Part shown: positions 34,978 through 46,297 of the stretch, in pieces
How positions within the stretch are numbered: the first letter of the stretch is position 1
Layout: each line of letters begins with the position of its first letter
Assembly (NCBI RefSeq): GCF_000482705.1
Contig: NZ_AXWO01000024.1
Location: 29,827-93,826, forward strand
Source of the DNA: Glycomyces arizonensis DSM 44726
GTDB lineage: Bacteria > Actinomycetota > Actinomycetes > Mycobacteriales > Micromonosporaceae
DNA: 64,000 nucleotides
Reading direction: 5' to 3'
Position numbers and translations under genes: made by a program
The notes under the pieces: generated by a model
Seen by the model: only the letters and a program-made list of their open reading frames with translations
Databases searched by the model: none
What the model was told of the DNA's origin: nothing

Positions 34978-35436
34978 CTAGCGGCTGCCGCCCCACGGGG
35001 TGTCGCCCTGCGGCGAGGAGGTCGGCGTGATGCCGCCGCCCGAGGGCTGCGCGCCGAAGTTCGGCCCTGAAGGCTGGCCGTAGGAGCTGGCGGGCGGCGC
35101 GGGGGCGCGGTCGTTACCGATCGGCTCGAAGGCGCTGCCGGGGCGCGGCGGCTGCGGCTGGGCCGGAGGCTGCTCGACGACGCGGTCATAGGTGCCCGCC
35201 ATCGGTGCGGGGGCCGCGCCGTTCCCGCGGCCCCGGTTGAGCGACCACAGCGCGGGCGAGAAGGCGATGCTGAGGACGCCGAAGCCCACGACCCAGGTCC
35301 CCACGAACGCCTCCTCGTAGTCGGTGCCGCCGAAGTCGAGGTAGGTCATCAAGAAGGTGACGGCCATGAACAGCAGGGCGGCCAGCAGGCAGAGCACCTG
35401 GAAGATCTGAAGCAATACGCGAAAACCCTTAGACAT
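34978..35436 (-). CDS. Membrane protein with Pro-rich tail, unknown function
   Basis: This 152-residue protein has two membrane helices (about residues 8-31 and 45-63) followed by a 90-residue low-complexity tail rich in Pro, Gly and Ser (QPPAQPQPPRPGS). It is not a recognised family to me. Codon use is GC-rich like its neighbours and the start ATG 35436 gives a clean N-terminus (MSKGFRVLLQIFQVLCLLAA). It may be a small envelope protein; no function is proposed. Confidence 0.75.
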   Translation of the reverse strand: MSKGFRVLLQIFQVLCLLAALLFMAVTFLMTYLDFGGTDYEEAFVGTWVVGFGVLSIAFSPALWSLNRGRGNGAAPAPMAGTYDRVVEQPPAQPQPPRPGSAFEPIGNDRAPAPPASSYGQPSGPNFGAQPSGGGITPTSSPQGDTPWGGSR

Positions 35437-35515
35437 GCATTGACGCTACCAACACGTGTCCAATAACTCCATATTGCAATGAATGATTTCGCGGACTGTT
35501 CGCTTCGGCATGCGC

Positions 35516-35545
35516 GAAGGCCCGGGCGGGTCCGCCCGGGCCTTC
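35516..35545. terminator. Hairpin terminator after rpiB
   Basis: GAAGGCCCGGGC pairs perfectly with GCCCGGGCCTTC around a six-base loop, 17 bases beyond the rpiB stop. No T tract follows. Confidence 0.7.
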
Positions 35546-35562
35546 ACTGTCGTCTTCGCCGC

Positions 35563-36030
35563 TTACGGCAGTTCGGGGAGGACGCGGGTCCGCTCGTATT
35601 CGGCGAGCTGGTCGATGCGGCGCTGGTGGCGCTCGGCGCCCGAGAACGACTCGTCGACGAACGCGTCGACGAGGCTCGTCGCCTCCTCCAGGCTGTGCAT
35701 CCGGCCGCCGATGGCGATCACGTTCGCGTCGTTGTGCTGGCGGCCGAGCTTGGCCGTCTCGACGCTCCAGGCCAGCACGGCGCGGGCGCCTTCGACCTTG
35801 TTGGCCGCGATCTGCTCGCCGTTGCCCGAGCCGCCGACGACGACGCCGAGGCTGCCGGGGTCGGCCACGACCTTGGCGGCGGCGTTGAGGCAGTACGGCG
35901 GGTAGTCGTCCTCGGCGTCGTACACGAACGGCCCCACGTCGACGACGTCGAAGCCGCGGCCGCTCAGATGCTTCACCAGGTGGTCTTTGAGCTCAAGACC
36001 GGCGTGGTCGGAACCGAGATAGATGCGCAC
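35563..36030 (-). CDS. rpiB: Ribose-5-phosphate isomerase B
   Basis: This 155-residue enzyme interconverts ribose 5-phosphate and ribulose 5-phosphate. The N-terminus MRIYLGSDHAGLELK, the anion-hole region VVVGGSGNGEQIAANK and ARQHND-type segment (LGRQHNDANVIAIGGR) match RpiB; the mycobacterial-type catalytic residue is in the GSGNGE loop rather than a cysteine. It is 11 bases downstream of the DUF1015 gene, so the two form an operon. Confidence 0.93.
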   Translation of the reverse strand: MRIYLGSDHAGLELKDHLVKHLSGRGFDVVDVGPFVYDAEDDYPPYCLNAAAKVVADPGSLGVVVGGSGNGEQIAANKVEGARAVLAWSVETAKLGRQHNDANVIAIGGRMHSLEEATSLVDAFVDESFSGAERHQRRIDQLAEYERTRVLPELP

Positions 36031-36041
36031 GGGTACCTACC

Positions 36042-37292
36042 CTATCGTTTCGGGAGCTCGGCGATGGTGAGCCCCGCGCGGGCCTTGGGCACGAACCAGG
36101 TCGACTTGCGGGGCATCTTGAGCCGCTGGAGGTTCACGTCGATGAAGTCCTCGACCGTGACCGGCGCGATGAGGATCGCCAGATCGGCCTTGCCCGCGTC
36201 GACCTGCTCGGCCAGCCACGAGGCCGGGTAGTCGCCGCCGACGTAGGTGATGCGCTTGTCGCCCGCCTCCCAGCCGAGCAGGCCGCCGAAGACCTCCTGC
36301 TCGACGCGGGTGTGGTCGAGCCGGTCCACGACGCTGCCCTCCGTGCCGCCGAAGGCGATCTCCCAGGTGCGGCCCTGGCCGTAGACGACGACGGTGCCGC
36401 CCTCGGCGGGCGTCTCGGGCGGGCCGTCGACCTCGGTGACGTCCGCGCCGATCTGGCCGATCTGCTCGACCAGCTGCGAGGCCGAGCCGGGCAGGCCCGC
36501 CACGAGGCGGTGGTAGGGGCGGATGGTGACCGACTGCGGGGTGGTGACGACCGCGAGGAAGCGGTCGAGCCCGCCGACCTGCGCGGCCAGCGAGCGGTGG
36601 TTGCCGTCGGCGACGATGAGGTCGCCGTCCCCGGCCAGTTCGGCCAGGGCGAGACCGGCGTCGCCGCCGATCGCCCAGATCTCGTGGGTCCGCCCCGCCT
36701 CGTCGACGTCGGAGGCGACCGGTTCGCCCGCCTCCGCGACGGCCTCGGCCACGGCGGCGTGGAGCTCGTCGCCGCGGCTGGACTGGAGCAGCAGGACGGG
36801 GCTGAGGAGGTGCCGCAGCCGCTGGTTGAGCTCGTTGCGCTGCCTGACCTTCTCGACGAAGACGTCCTCGTTGCGGATGACCTTGCCCGGCTCGTCGGCC
36901 GCCGAGGAGATCTCGGCGGTGTCGACCATGCAGAACACCCCGTATGCCGTTGGTGCAGCGTTTGCACCGGTTCGGGCGGTGGTGGGCGACGGGTGGGCTT
37001 CCTCTCCTCCGCTGATGCGGTAGGCCACGGCGACGTCGCCGAAGGAGGCGAATCGCCCGGCCTCCTTCAGGGCGGCGAGCCGCTCGGCCGCGGCCGGGAG
37101 GGCCTGCTCGAAGGTCAGCCCCGCGGCCACCGCCTCGGGCGCGTGGGCGGGCATCTCGACGCCCAGGACGCTCGCGGGATTCGCCTCGATGATTCGGGTG
37201 ATCTCGGTCTCGTCGGGGAACTCGTCGTAGTTCTTCGCGCCGGTCTCTCCGGTGGAGAGCCAGGCTTGCTCTATCGGGTGTGCTGCACTCAC
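36042..37292 (-). CDS. DUF1015-family protein
   Basis: This 416-residue protein shows the DUF1015 hallmarks ADGNHRSLAA near residue 230 and PRKSTWFVPKARAGL near the C-terminus. The family is widespread and of unsettled biochemical function. GTG 37292 is chosen because the coding character begins there (SAAHPIEQAWLSTGE); the longer in-frame reading crosses the intergenic region shared with pepN. It is the first gene of a unit with rpiB and is divergent from pepN. Confidence 0.85.
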   Translation of the reverse strand: MSAAHPIEQAWLSTGETGAKNYDEFPDETEITRIIEANPASVLGVEMPAHAPEAVAAGLTFEQALPAAAERLAALKEAGRFASFGDVAVAYRISGGEEAHPSPTTARTGANAAPTAYGVFCMVDTAEISSAADEPGKVIRNEDVFVEKVRQRNELNQRLRHLLSPVLLLQSSRGDELHAAVAEAVAEAGEPVASDVDEAGRTHEIWAIGGDAGLALAELAGDGDLIVADGNHRSLAAQVGGLDRFLAVVTTPQSVTIRPYHRLVAGLPGSASQLVEQIGQIGADVTEVDGPPETPAEGGTVVVYGQGRTWEIAFGGTEGSVVDRLDHTRVEQEVFGGLLGWEAGDKRITYVGGDYPASWLAEQVDAGKADLAILIAPVTVEDFIDVNLQRLKMPRKSTWFVPKARAGLTIAELPKR

Positions 37293-37395
37293 GCCGACAG
37301 CGTAATAGAGCAGGACGTCCAGGCCGCAGCCGCAGAGCGGACTCCCGAGATGTGACACACTTCTTTCAGATCCGATCCTGAAGACTGGAGGCATT

Positions 37396-39939
<2,544 letters not shown>

Positions 39940-39955
39940 CCGCGCAGGCAAGCGA

Positions 39956-39991
39956 CTCGGGGCTTCGGGATCACCGTCCCGGAGCCCCGAG
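39956..39991. terminator. Terminator of pepN
   Basis: CTCGGGGCTTCGGGA pairs with TCCCGGAGCCCCGAG over 15 bp with one mismatch, around a six-base loop, just after the pepN stop. Confidence 0.75.
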
Positions 39992-40061
39992 CGCTGTTCG
40001 GGCCATTGGTAAGCTCTGGCCAACTCGCCCCCACGCCCCGTTTCCGAAGGAGAGAGCAGCC

Positions 40062-40985
40062 TTGTCCGCGCTTCTGCCGGTCGCCGTCCTCAGCGCCACA
40101 CTGGTCGCGTTGTTCGGGATCGTCCTGCCCCTGCTGCTGCTCGGTCCCGTCATGGCCTCGCGCGCCCGCCCGCAGCCGCAGCAGCTGCTGTTCGCCGTCG
40201 TGCTGCTCATACCGACGATCGCGATCGGATCGGTGTTCCTGGCGTGGTGGGCGGTCTCGTGGCTGGAGAGCGCCGACGCGCCTTCGCCGGTGCTGATCGG
40301 GGTCGCACTGGTGGTGGCGGCCACGGTGGGGCTGCTGGTGCCGCTGCGGGTGCCCACCGGCACGGGCGGCCCGTTCTGGCTCAAGCCGCTGCTCGGCCTC
40401 AGCGCCGGGATCCTGGTGCCGGTCGCGATCATGGAGAGCATCACGCTCGGCCTGCACGAGGTCGCCGCCGCCGCGATCGGCGTGATCGTCCTGGCCGTGC
40501 TCGTCATCGTGTTCCGGGTGATCGCCAAGCCGCTGGCCGCGAGGCGCCAGGCCAAGCGGCTGCGCGCCTCGGTCGAGCGGTTCGGGGGCCAGCTGGTCGA
40601 CGTCGCCGACGAGGCGTGGCACCTGGTCGACGCCAGGGGCGACGCGAACCGGATCCTGCTGCGCTACAACGGCGTGGAGGACGGCAAGAAGCTCGGTGCC
40701 GCGCTGCTGCTCAAGCGGGACATGGAGTGGGTGCCGGTCGCCAAGGAGAACGAGTCGGCGGTCTTCGAGCTGGCGCGGAGCCTGAACGGCCACCCGACCG
40801 AGGCGGTCCTGGAGCAGCGCCAGCTGGGTACGCCCGCGACGCTGACGCTCAGGATTCCGGGCACGACCGTCCTGTCCATCAGAGAGGGCGTCGCCGATTC
40901 GCTGTCGTGGGTCGAGTTCATCGGCAAGCTGGAGCTGACCGACGCCGACAAGCTGCTGGAGCGGCAGCTGCAGGACGAGCACTGA
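40062..40985 (+). CDS. Membrane protein of unknown function
   Basis: This 307-residue protein starts at TTG 40062 after GAAGGAGAG. It has about five hydrophobic helices in the first 155 residues, then a cytoplasmic region of about 150 residues with mixed alpha/beta character (LVDVADEAWHLVDARGDANRILLRYNGVEDGKKLGAALLL interrupted here only for description). It is not a family I recognise. It is flanked by terminators, so it is probably a single-gene unit. Confidence 0.75.
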   Translation: MSALLPVAVLSATLVALFGIVLPLLLLGPVMASRARPQPQQLLFAVVLLIPTIAIGSVFLAWWAVSWLESADAPSPVLIGVALVVAATVGLLVPLRVPTGTGGPFWLKPLLGLSAGILVPVAIMESITLGLHEVAAAAIGVIVLAVLVIVFRVIAKPLAARRQAKRLRASVERFGGQLVDVADEAWHLVDARGDANRILLRYNGVEDGKKLGAALLLKRDMEWVPVAKENESAVFELARSLNGHPTEAVLEQRQLGTPATLTLRIPGTTVLSIREGVADSLSWVEFIGKLELTDADKLLERQLQDEH

Positions 40986-40997
40986 GCAGACGGCGAC

Positions 40998-41030
40998 GGC
41001 GCCGACCGAGATCACCTCTCGGTCGGCGCC
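40998..41030. terminator. Bidirectional hairpin terminator
   Basis: A perfect 14-bp stem (GGCGCCGACCGAGA and complement) with a five-base loop lies between converging genes, 12 bases from either stop. Confidence 0.85.
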
Positions 41031-41042
41031 CTCGTCGTTCAG

Positions 41043-41477
41043 TCAGGCGCTCGCGGCCGTCTCGGCCAGCATCCGCAGGCCGGTGATGATGCCGCCGGAC
41101 AGCTGCCCGGCGCCGAACGCGGCCTCCATGGAGAACACCACCAGGGCCGCCGAGCGGTCCGGGATCTTCTCCTTGGCGAGCTTGCCGGTCACGATCTGGA
41201 GCTGGCGCTGCTCGGGCGAGACCGCGATGAGGACCGACATATCGGGGTCCCTCAGGCGCTCGTGCATGGACTCGGCGGCGCCGCGCACCGGGTCGTGCAG
41301 CGGGCCGACGTAGACGCTGTAGTGCAGGCCGCCGCCTTCGCGCTCGGCCGCCGTCAGGGCCTCGTCGAGGTGCAGCAGCTCCCTCGTGTCGAACGGGCCT
41401 TCGAGGACGGCGGGGCGCACCTCCTCCGGGCTCTGGTCGGTCCGGGGCTGGTGCGCCGCGATGCTACCACTGGCCAT
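41043..41477 (-). CDS. DUF5130 family protein (TPM-like)
   Basis: This 144-residue protein matches the actinobacterial DUF5130 family, related to TPM-domain proteins: YVGPLHDPVRGAAESMHERL, VLIAVSPEQRQLQIVTG and AFGAGQLSGGIITGLRMLAE are in typical order. ATG 41477 has GGGAGG upstream. It overlaps the preceding CtaJ-like gene by 14 bases. From memory, a similar protein lies by pepN in mycobacteria. The function is not established. Confidence 0.8.
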   Translation of the reverse strand: MASGSIAAHQPRTDQSPEEVRPAVLEGPFDTRELLHLDEALTAAEREGGGLHYSVYVGPLHDPVRGAAESMHERLRDPDMSVLIAVSPEQRQLQIVTGKLAKEKIPDRSAALVVFSMEAAFGAGQLSGGIITGLRMLAETAASA

Positions 41478-41748
41478 GCGAGCCTCCCTTGGGTCCGCTG
41501 GTGATCGGCTCGCCGCTGTCGTCCGACGCGGCGGAGCGGGATTCGAGCTGGGCCGCCGCTCCCGGACGCACGTCCGAGTCGACCGCGCCATCGCGGGCGA
41601 CGAACCAGACCGGCTTGAAGTCGTACGGCTCGCCGGGGCGGTAGCGGGACTGCGGGCGCGGGTGCCGCAGGAAGATCACGGCGTATACCGCGACCACAAC
41701 CAGGATCGGGGCGCCGAAGAGTATCAGCAGCTCCTGGAAGACCGTCAT
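41464..41748 (-). CDS. Small membrane protein, CtaJ-like cytochrome oxidase subunit
   Basis: This 94-residue protein has one N-terminal membrane helix (ELLILFGAPILVVVAVYAVIF) and a segment SRYRPGEPYDFKPVWFVA that resembles the small CtaJ subunit of the actinobacterial aa3-type oxidase supercomplex. The position between DUF5130 and an HNH gene near pepN and glbO also fits the mycobacterial arrangement as I recall it. The assignment rests on size, motif and context. Confidence 0.65.
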   Translation of the reverse strand: MTVFQELLILFGAPILVVVAVYAVIFLRHPRPQSRYRPGEPYDFKPVWFVARDGAVDSDVRPGAAAQLESRSAASDDSGEPITSGPKGGSHGQW

Positions 41749-42033
41749 GTTGCTCCCCTAAGTCAGGTACAGGGTGACCTCGGCCCTCAGACTAATCCAA
41801 TTACGCCTCTCAGATCGCCGCAGGTGGTGACGAGGTGCGACCGATCGCACCCGGCCGTGATCCGGGCGGGCGCGGGAAGGGGACGGCGCTAAGGCCGGTT
41901 CGAGAACTCCGGGCACGGGGTGGTATCCGGGAGCCCGCCAACGCGGCGAGCGGGTGAACGGGCCGTACACCGTCCGGTCCGCCGAACACCGCCGTAGGCC
42001 ACCGACGGCGCTGTCGGCGGCCTGCGGCCGTTC

Positions 42034-42645
42034 CTAGCGTCTGCGCGCGAGTTCGTGGTGGCGGCGGGGCAGCCACGCCTCCCACGCCGGGTCCGGGCGG
42101 CGCTGCCCGCGGAACCCGCGCAGCTGCCAGCCCGAGGGCTGCCTCGGGGCGCGCGGGAGCCTCCAGCCGAGCTCGGCCAGCGTGCGGTCGCTCTTGCGGT
42201 GGTTGCAGGGGGCGCAGGCGGCGACGACGTTGTCCCACGTGTGGGTGCCGCCCTTCGAGCGGGGGACGACGTGGTCGATCGTCTCGGCCGCCGAACCGCA
42301 GTACACGCAGCGCCAGTCGTCGCGGACGAACACGCCGCGCCGGGAGGGGCTGGTGCCGACCTGTCTGGGGATGGCGACGTACCTGTTCAGGCGGACGACG
42401 GCGGGGATCGGGATGTTCATCGTCTCGCTGTGGAGAAAACCGTCGCCAGGCGTGACGGTCTCGGCTTTGCGTGTGAGCAGCAACACCGCCGCTCGCTTCA
42501 CCGGGACCACGCACAGCGGCTCATAGCTCTGGTTGAGGACGAGGGCGGAGCCCAGCGTGGCGGCATTGTGGGAGAAGAGGGCCGGATGAGCACCTGGGGC
42601 AGGCTCATCGCCGTCAAGCGCACTCCTATGTCGAGGACCTATCAC
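42034..42645 (-). CDS. HNH endonuclease
   Basis: This 203-residue protein carries an HNH nuclease domain with zinc ligands: CVYCG, DHVVPRSKGGTHTWDNVV and CAPCNHRKSDRT near residues 125-170. The N-terminal part has LVLNQSYEPLCVVPVKRAAVLLL, typical of a widespread actinobacterial group. GTG 42645 is chosen because GGAGGT lies eight bases upstream; no start occurs nearer to the conserved region. The physiological role is not known; a role in DNA repair or defence is possible. Confidence 0.85.
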   Translation of the reverse strand: MIGPRHRSALDGDEPAPGAHPALFSHNAATLGSALVLNQSYEPLCVVPVKRAAVLLLTRKAETVTPGDGFLHSETMNIPIPAVVRLNRYVAIPRQVGTSPSRRGVFVRDDWRCVYCGSAAETIDHVVPRSKGGTHTWDNVVAACAPCNHRKSDRTLAELGWRLPRAPRQPSGWQLRGFRGQRRPDPAWEAWLPRRHHELARRR

Positions 42646-42829
42646 GGTGCTGTACCTCCAAGCCATCGGTCTCGTCAAGTTTGACGTAAATCTCAAGAAA
42701 TTGCACCCCGGTTCTGTGGGATCTTTGGCGACGGGCGAATATCGTCTGGTCGAACACCCGCCGACTGATTCGAACGGGGCGGCGGGACTCCAACGAAACG
42801 CCGGGCGACAGAGGCGCAGAAGGAAGAAC

Positions 42830-43825
42830 GTGGAACTGCTTGCCGCTACCGAGGAATCCCCCTGCGAGACGGGGTTCAACGCCTGCTCACTGCTGTGGCG
42901 CATGACCGAGAGCAAGGGCTTCGCCACCGACGGCGGCGCGGTCATCGACACGGTCTTCGAGATCCTGATCATCGTCGTCGCGGCGCTCTTGCTGCGCTGG
43001 CTGATCAACCGCTTCATCGCCAGGATCATCAAGCAGGTCACCAGCGTCAAGCGGCCGCAGTCGATCGCCGAGCTGAACAGCCTGCTCAGCTCCTCCAAGA
43101 GCCGCCGCGAGGAGATCGTCGGCGACCGGACCCAGCAGCGGGCCGCGACCCTCACCAGCGTGCTCCAGCACATCAACGGCATCGTCATCATGAGCGTGGC
43201 GTTCATGATGATCCTGAGCGTCTTCAACGTGAACCTGGCGCCGATCCTCGCCAGCGCGGGCATCGCGGGCATCGCGATCGGCTTCGGCGCGCAGAACCTG
43301 GTGCAGGACTACCTGGCGGGCATCTTCATCCTCCTTGAGGACCAGTACGGCGTCGGCGACATCGTCGACGTGGGCGACGCCTCGGGGACCGTCGAGGACA
43401 TGGGCTTGCGGGTCACCACGATCAGGGCCCTGGACGGGACACTGTGGTACGTGCGCAACGGGCAGATCCTGCGGGTCGGCAACTCGAGCCAGAGCTGGGC
43501 GTACGTCGTGGTGGACACGCCGCTGCCGCCGACGGTCGACGTCGACGAGGCCGGTCGCATCATGACCGAGGTCGCCGCCGCGTTCGCCCAGGACGAGGAG
43601 TGGCGCGATCACGTGATCGAGGAGCCGGAGTACGTCGGGGTCGTCGAGATGACCATCGACCAGACCAAGTTCAGGCTCGGCGTGAAGACCACGAGCGACC
43701 AGCAGTGGGCCGCGGGCCGCGAGCTGCGCAGGCGGATCAGCGAGGCGTTCAAGGACGCCGGGATCTCGATGACCGGCGGTCGCGTGTACGTCCCGCGGAG
43801 CAGTGGCGGGGCCGCCGCCCAGTAG
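42830..43825 (+). CDS. MscS-family mechanosensitive channel
   Basis: This 331-residue membrane channel releases solutes on hypo-osmotic shock. Two to three hydrophobic helices are followed by the pore and beta-domain signature ILASAGIAGIAIGFGAQNLVQDYLAG and DQYGVGDIVDVGDASGTVEDMGLR. GTG 42830 is preceded by AAGGAAG; longer in-frame readings cross the promoter region. It is divergent from the HNH gene, and ends 84 bases before glbO. Confidence 0.92.
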   Translation: MELLAATEESPCETGFNACSLLWRMTESKGFATDGGAVIDTVFEILIIVVAALLLRWLINRFIARIIKQVTSVKRPQSIAELNSLLSSSKSRREEIVGDRTQQRAATLTSVLQHINGIVIMSVAFMMILSVFNVNLAPILASAGIAGIAIGFGAQNLVQDYLAGIFILLEDQYGVGDIVDVGDASGTVEDMGLRVTTIRALDGTLWYVRNGQILRVGNSSQSWAYVVVDTPLPPTVDVDEAGRIMTEVAAAFAQDEEWRDHVIEEPEYVGVVEMTIDQTKFRLGVKTTSDQQWAAGRELRRRISEAFKDAGISMTGGRVYVPRSSGGAAAQ

Positions 43826-43909
43826 CGTCCGAAGTGATTTTCGGCGCACTCGGTGTGACGCGTATCGGATAGTGTTCCCTTGCGGTCCTGCGGTTGGCAC
43901 GATGGATAG

Positions 43910-44341
43910 ATGTCGACCTCCAACAGCCCGCACAGCGTCGTCTCGCTCTCACCAGTCGGCCGGCCCGCGCCCACCCAGTCCTTCTATGAGGCGGTGGGCG
44001 GTGAAGCGACGTTCAAACGGCTGACCGACGCCTTTTACGCGCATGTCGCCGAGGACGAGATCATGCGTCCGATGTACCCCGAAGAGGACCTGGCTCCGGC
44101 GGCCCGGCGGCTCAAGATGTTCCTGGAGCAGTACTGGGGCGGCCCGCACACGTACTCGGAGGAGCGGGGCCACCCGCGCCTGAGGATGCGCCATGCGCCG
44201 TACGTGATCGGCGAGCGCGAGCGGGACGCGTGGCTGCGCTGCATGCGCGCCGCGATGGACGAGGTGGCGCTGCCCGAGGAGTACGACAAGGTCATGTGGG
44301 AGTACATGGAGCGCGCGGCGGACTTCATGAGGAACTCATGA
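43910..44341 (+). CDS. glbO: Group II truncated haemoglobin
   Basis: This 143-residue haem protein belongs to the GlbO group. [43 protein letters not shown] (proximal His in RMRH) and RDAWLRCM (Trp of G8) are diagnostic. GlbO proteins bind oxygen and detoxify NO or peroxide. An N-terminal 20-residue extension is Ser/Pro-rich. The last four codons and stop (MRNS) are the first unit of a tandem palindromic array. Confidence 0.93.
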   Translation: MSTSNSPHSVVSLSPVGRPAPTQSFYEAVGGEATFKRLTDAFYAHVAEDEIMRPMYPEEDLAPAARRLKMFLEQYWGGPHTYSEERGHPRLRMRHAPYVIGERERDAWLRCMRAAMDEVALPEEYDKVMWEYMERAADFMRNS

Positions 44342-44597
44342 AGCATGGGCACAGCATGAGGAACTCATGAAGCATGGGCACAGCATGAGGAACTCATGAA
44401 GCATGGGCACAGCATGCGGAACGCATGAAGCGTGGGCACAGCATGCGGAACGCATGACAAGGACACAGCATGAGGAACGCCTGAAACCGGGCCACAGCGT
44501 GCGGAGCGCCTGAAACGGCGTCCCACCGCGCAGACCTTTCAAGAACTCCTGAACCGCACGCTCAGCGCGCCGAATCCCTGAACCGCAGCAGCCACGG
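44327..44597. repeat. Decaying 29-bp tandem palindromic array
   Basis: Three perfect 29-bp units (44327, 44356, 44385) are followed by diverging ones at 44414, 44443 (27 bp), 44470 and 44499, then looser copies to about 44597. Each unit has a palindrome, CATGAG-GAA-CTCATG in units 1-3 and CATGCG-GAA-CGCATG in units 4-5, and then AAGCATGGGCACAG. Both arms of the palindrome changed together. The first unit is the end of glbO. No spacers exist, so it is not a CRISPR array. Confidence 0.9.
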
Positions 44598-44623
44598 CGC
44601 CCAGCGGCACCAATACATACGAT

Positions 44624-44649
44624 GGGGCGGGCCGCTTGCGGCCCGCCCC
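44624..44649. terminator. Terminator of YbjN-domain gene
   Basis: GGGGCGGGCCGC pairs perfectly with GCGGCCCGCCCC around a two-base loop, 17 bases after the minus-strand stop at 44666. It separates that gene from the tandem array. Confidence 0.8.
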
Positions 44650-44665
44650 GGATGCTTGTGCTCGC

Positions 44666-45427
44666 TTACAGCAGTTCGCCCTCGAGCCATTCCACGAAGG
44701 TGCCCGAGATCGCGGTGCCGCAGTCGATGAGCTCTTCGAGCAGCGCCAGGGTGATGCCGGGGCGGACGGGGATCTGGATCTCGCCGAACACGGGCAGCGA
44801 GCCCGAGTCCGTGGGTTCACCGAGGTAGGCCTTGAGGAAGCGCCGGGTGCGGTTCCACTCGTTCATCGCCGCGTACCCGCGCTCGGCCCACTCCCCCGGC
44901 ACGGTTTGGTAGGCGCGGGCGCGCAGCACCAGGATGTCGGCGTCGGGGCCCTCGGCGCGCACCTGCACGATGTGCCGCTCCCACAGCGCCACGACGCCGC
45001 CGTTCTCGTCCACCAGGTAGCGGATGTCGAGGTTCTTCAGCGCCGAGACGATGCGCTCGGAGTCGAGCGGCATGACCTCGTCGCGGTGGCTCTGGGCGAT
45101 CTCCTCGAGGTCGGAGATGAAGTCGGGGTCGATCTCCTCGAGGTCGCGCTTGATGAGGTGCCAGCGGTCGACCTCGGAGATCTGCTCTTCGCCGGGACCG
45201 AACTCGAGCTGGCCCACGTGGCCGTGCGCGTATTCGTCGATCTCGGGGACGGGCAGGTCGGAGGAGTCGTGCCGCTCGGTCCGGGGGCTCGGGACCGGGT
45301 TGGGCTGGTTGCCGCGGGCCTGGGCGCGCTCGGCCGAACCACCGAGTTCGGTGTCGGCGTCCGCGACCTGCTCGGCTACCGCCTCGTTCTCGGCATCGCG
45401 TTTTTTATTGCTGCGCCACCACGCCAT
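44666..45427 (-). CDS. YbjN-domain protein
   Basis: This 253-residue soluble protein has an acidic, low-complexity N-terminus (about 70 residues) and a C-terminal YbjN-like domain with LDIRYLVDENGGVVALWERH, AMNEWNRTRRFLKAYLG and TLALLEELIDCGTAISGTFVEW. The fold is also seen in type III secretion chaperones. YbjN proteins affect stress responses, but the molecular role is unclear. ATG 45427 is preferred to an in-frame GTG at 45451. Confidence 0.8.
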   Translation of the reverse strand: MAWWRSNKKRDAENEAVAEQVADADTELGGSAERAQARGNQPNPVPSPRTERHDSSDLPVPEIDEYAHGHVGQLEFGPGEEQISEVDRWHLIKRDLEEIDPDFISDLEEIAQSHRDEVMPLDSERIVSALKNLDIRYLVDENGGVVALWERHIVQVRAEGPDADILVLRARAYQTVPGEWAERGYAAMNEWNRTRRFLKAYLGEPTDSGSLPVFGEIQIPVRPGITLALLEELIDCGTAISGTFVEWLEGELL

Positions 45428-45742
45428 ATTCTCGTCCGCCTTCCCACCCAAAATGCGAATCGCTTAGCCGTACATGGGTTTTATGTTGGCATTCCTAGTT
45501 GGCTGAACTTAGCCGGATTTGCGCTGCTTCGCGCATTGCCAAGTTACGCCCTGCCACGCTGAGCAGCCTAGGACTTGGGACCGACAATGCACAACCGTCA
45601 GGCATTCCTGCCCAAAAGTATGAACCTCGGTGCATGTGTTCGCAGCCCAGCGGCGATGACTGTCACGTGTCTCATACGTCGGGGCGATGACCTGCCTGGT
45701 TATGGCGCCGATCGTCGGATTTCCGTCAGAGGACGTCACCCG
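45428..45742. other. Intergenic region, no gene seen
   Basis: These 315 bases lie between two minus-strand genes. They are less GC-rich than the surroundings and must contain the promoter of the YbjN-domain gene. I see no supported coding or RNA feature. Confidence 0.5.
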
Positions 45743-46297
45743 TCAGAGCAGGGGCAGGCCGCGCTCGCGGTCCCAGACGCCGCCGTGGGCGGCCGCGAGA
45801 CCGACCCTGCGCCCCGCTCTGAGGACTCTGACGGGGTTTTCACCGAGGAACCCCATCCGCATCAGGGCCACCACCAGTCGCAGCTCTACGGCGTACTGAG
45901 CGCCTTCGTGCTCGACGCGGAGCGTCACGTGGTCGAGCAGGGCGTCGCGCAGGCGCCGGTCGCCGGTGCCCTGCCCGCGCCGCTGCCGCAGCGCGTCGGC
46001 GGCCTGGCGGTCGATGGCGGCGATGTCGGCGGCGGGCACGGTCTCGACGGCCTCCCACGGCGGCTGCGGCAGCCGCCCGCGCCATTCGGACGCGGGCCGG
46101 GCCTGAACGCGGCCCTCGCTGAGGTCTCCGGCGCGGTAGACGGCCTCGTCGAGGCCCCCCGCGAGGTCGCGCACGGCGAGCACGCCGATCGGCAGCATGG
46201 CCCACAGGCGGCCGCCTTGGGCGCGCAGGAGCGCGTTCGCGTCGAGCCTGGCCACGCGCGAGGCGAACGCCGCGTCGTCCGTCGCTAGTCCGTCCAT
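45743..46297 (-). CDS. Conserved hypothetical protein after thioesterase
   Basis: This 184-residue soluble protein has no motif I can assign; conserved-looking parts are RLWAMLPIGVLAVRD, WRGRLPQPPWEAVETVPA and VALMRMGFLGENPVRVLRAGRRVGLAAAHGGVW. It starts at ATG 46297 and overlaps the thioesterase stop by 13 bases, so it is the last gene of the ettA unit. From memory, mycobacteria have an equivalent unknown gene beside their thioesterase. The function is unknown. Confidence 0.78.
   Translation of the reverse strand: MDGLATDDAAFASRVARLDANALLRAQGGRLWAMLPIGVLAVRDLAGGLDEAVYRAGDLSEGRVQARPASEWRGRLPQPPWEAVETVPAADIAAIDRQAADALRQRRGQGTGDRRLRDALLDHVTLRVEHEGAQYAVELRLVVALMRMGFLGENPVRVLRAGRRVGLAAAHGGVWDRERGLPLL

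Noticed and set aside
44327..44527. 29-bp repeats as a CRISPR array
   Set aside because: The units are directly adjacent, with no unique spacers, and no cas genes are present. They are a tandem repeat.
44336..44542. 68-residue Cys/His-rich ORF on the minus strand
   Set aside because: It is only the translation of the tandem repeat and has no ribosome site.
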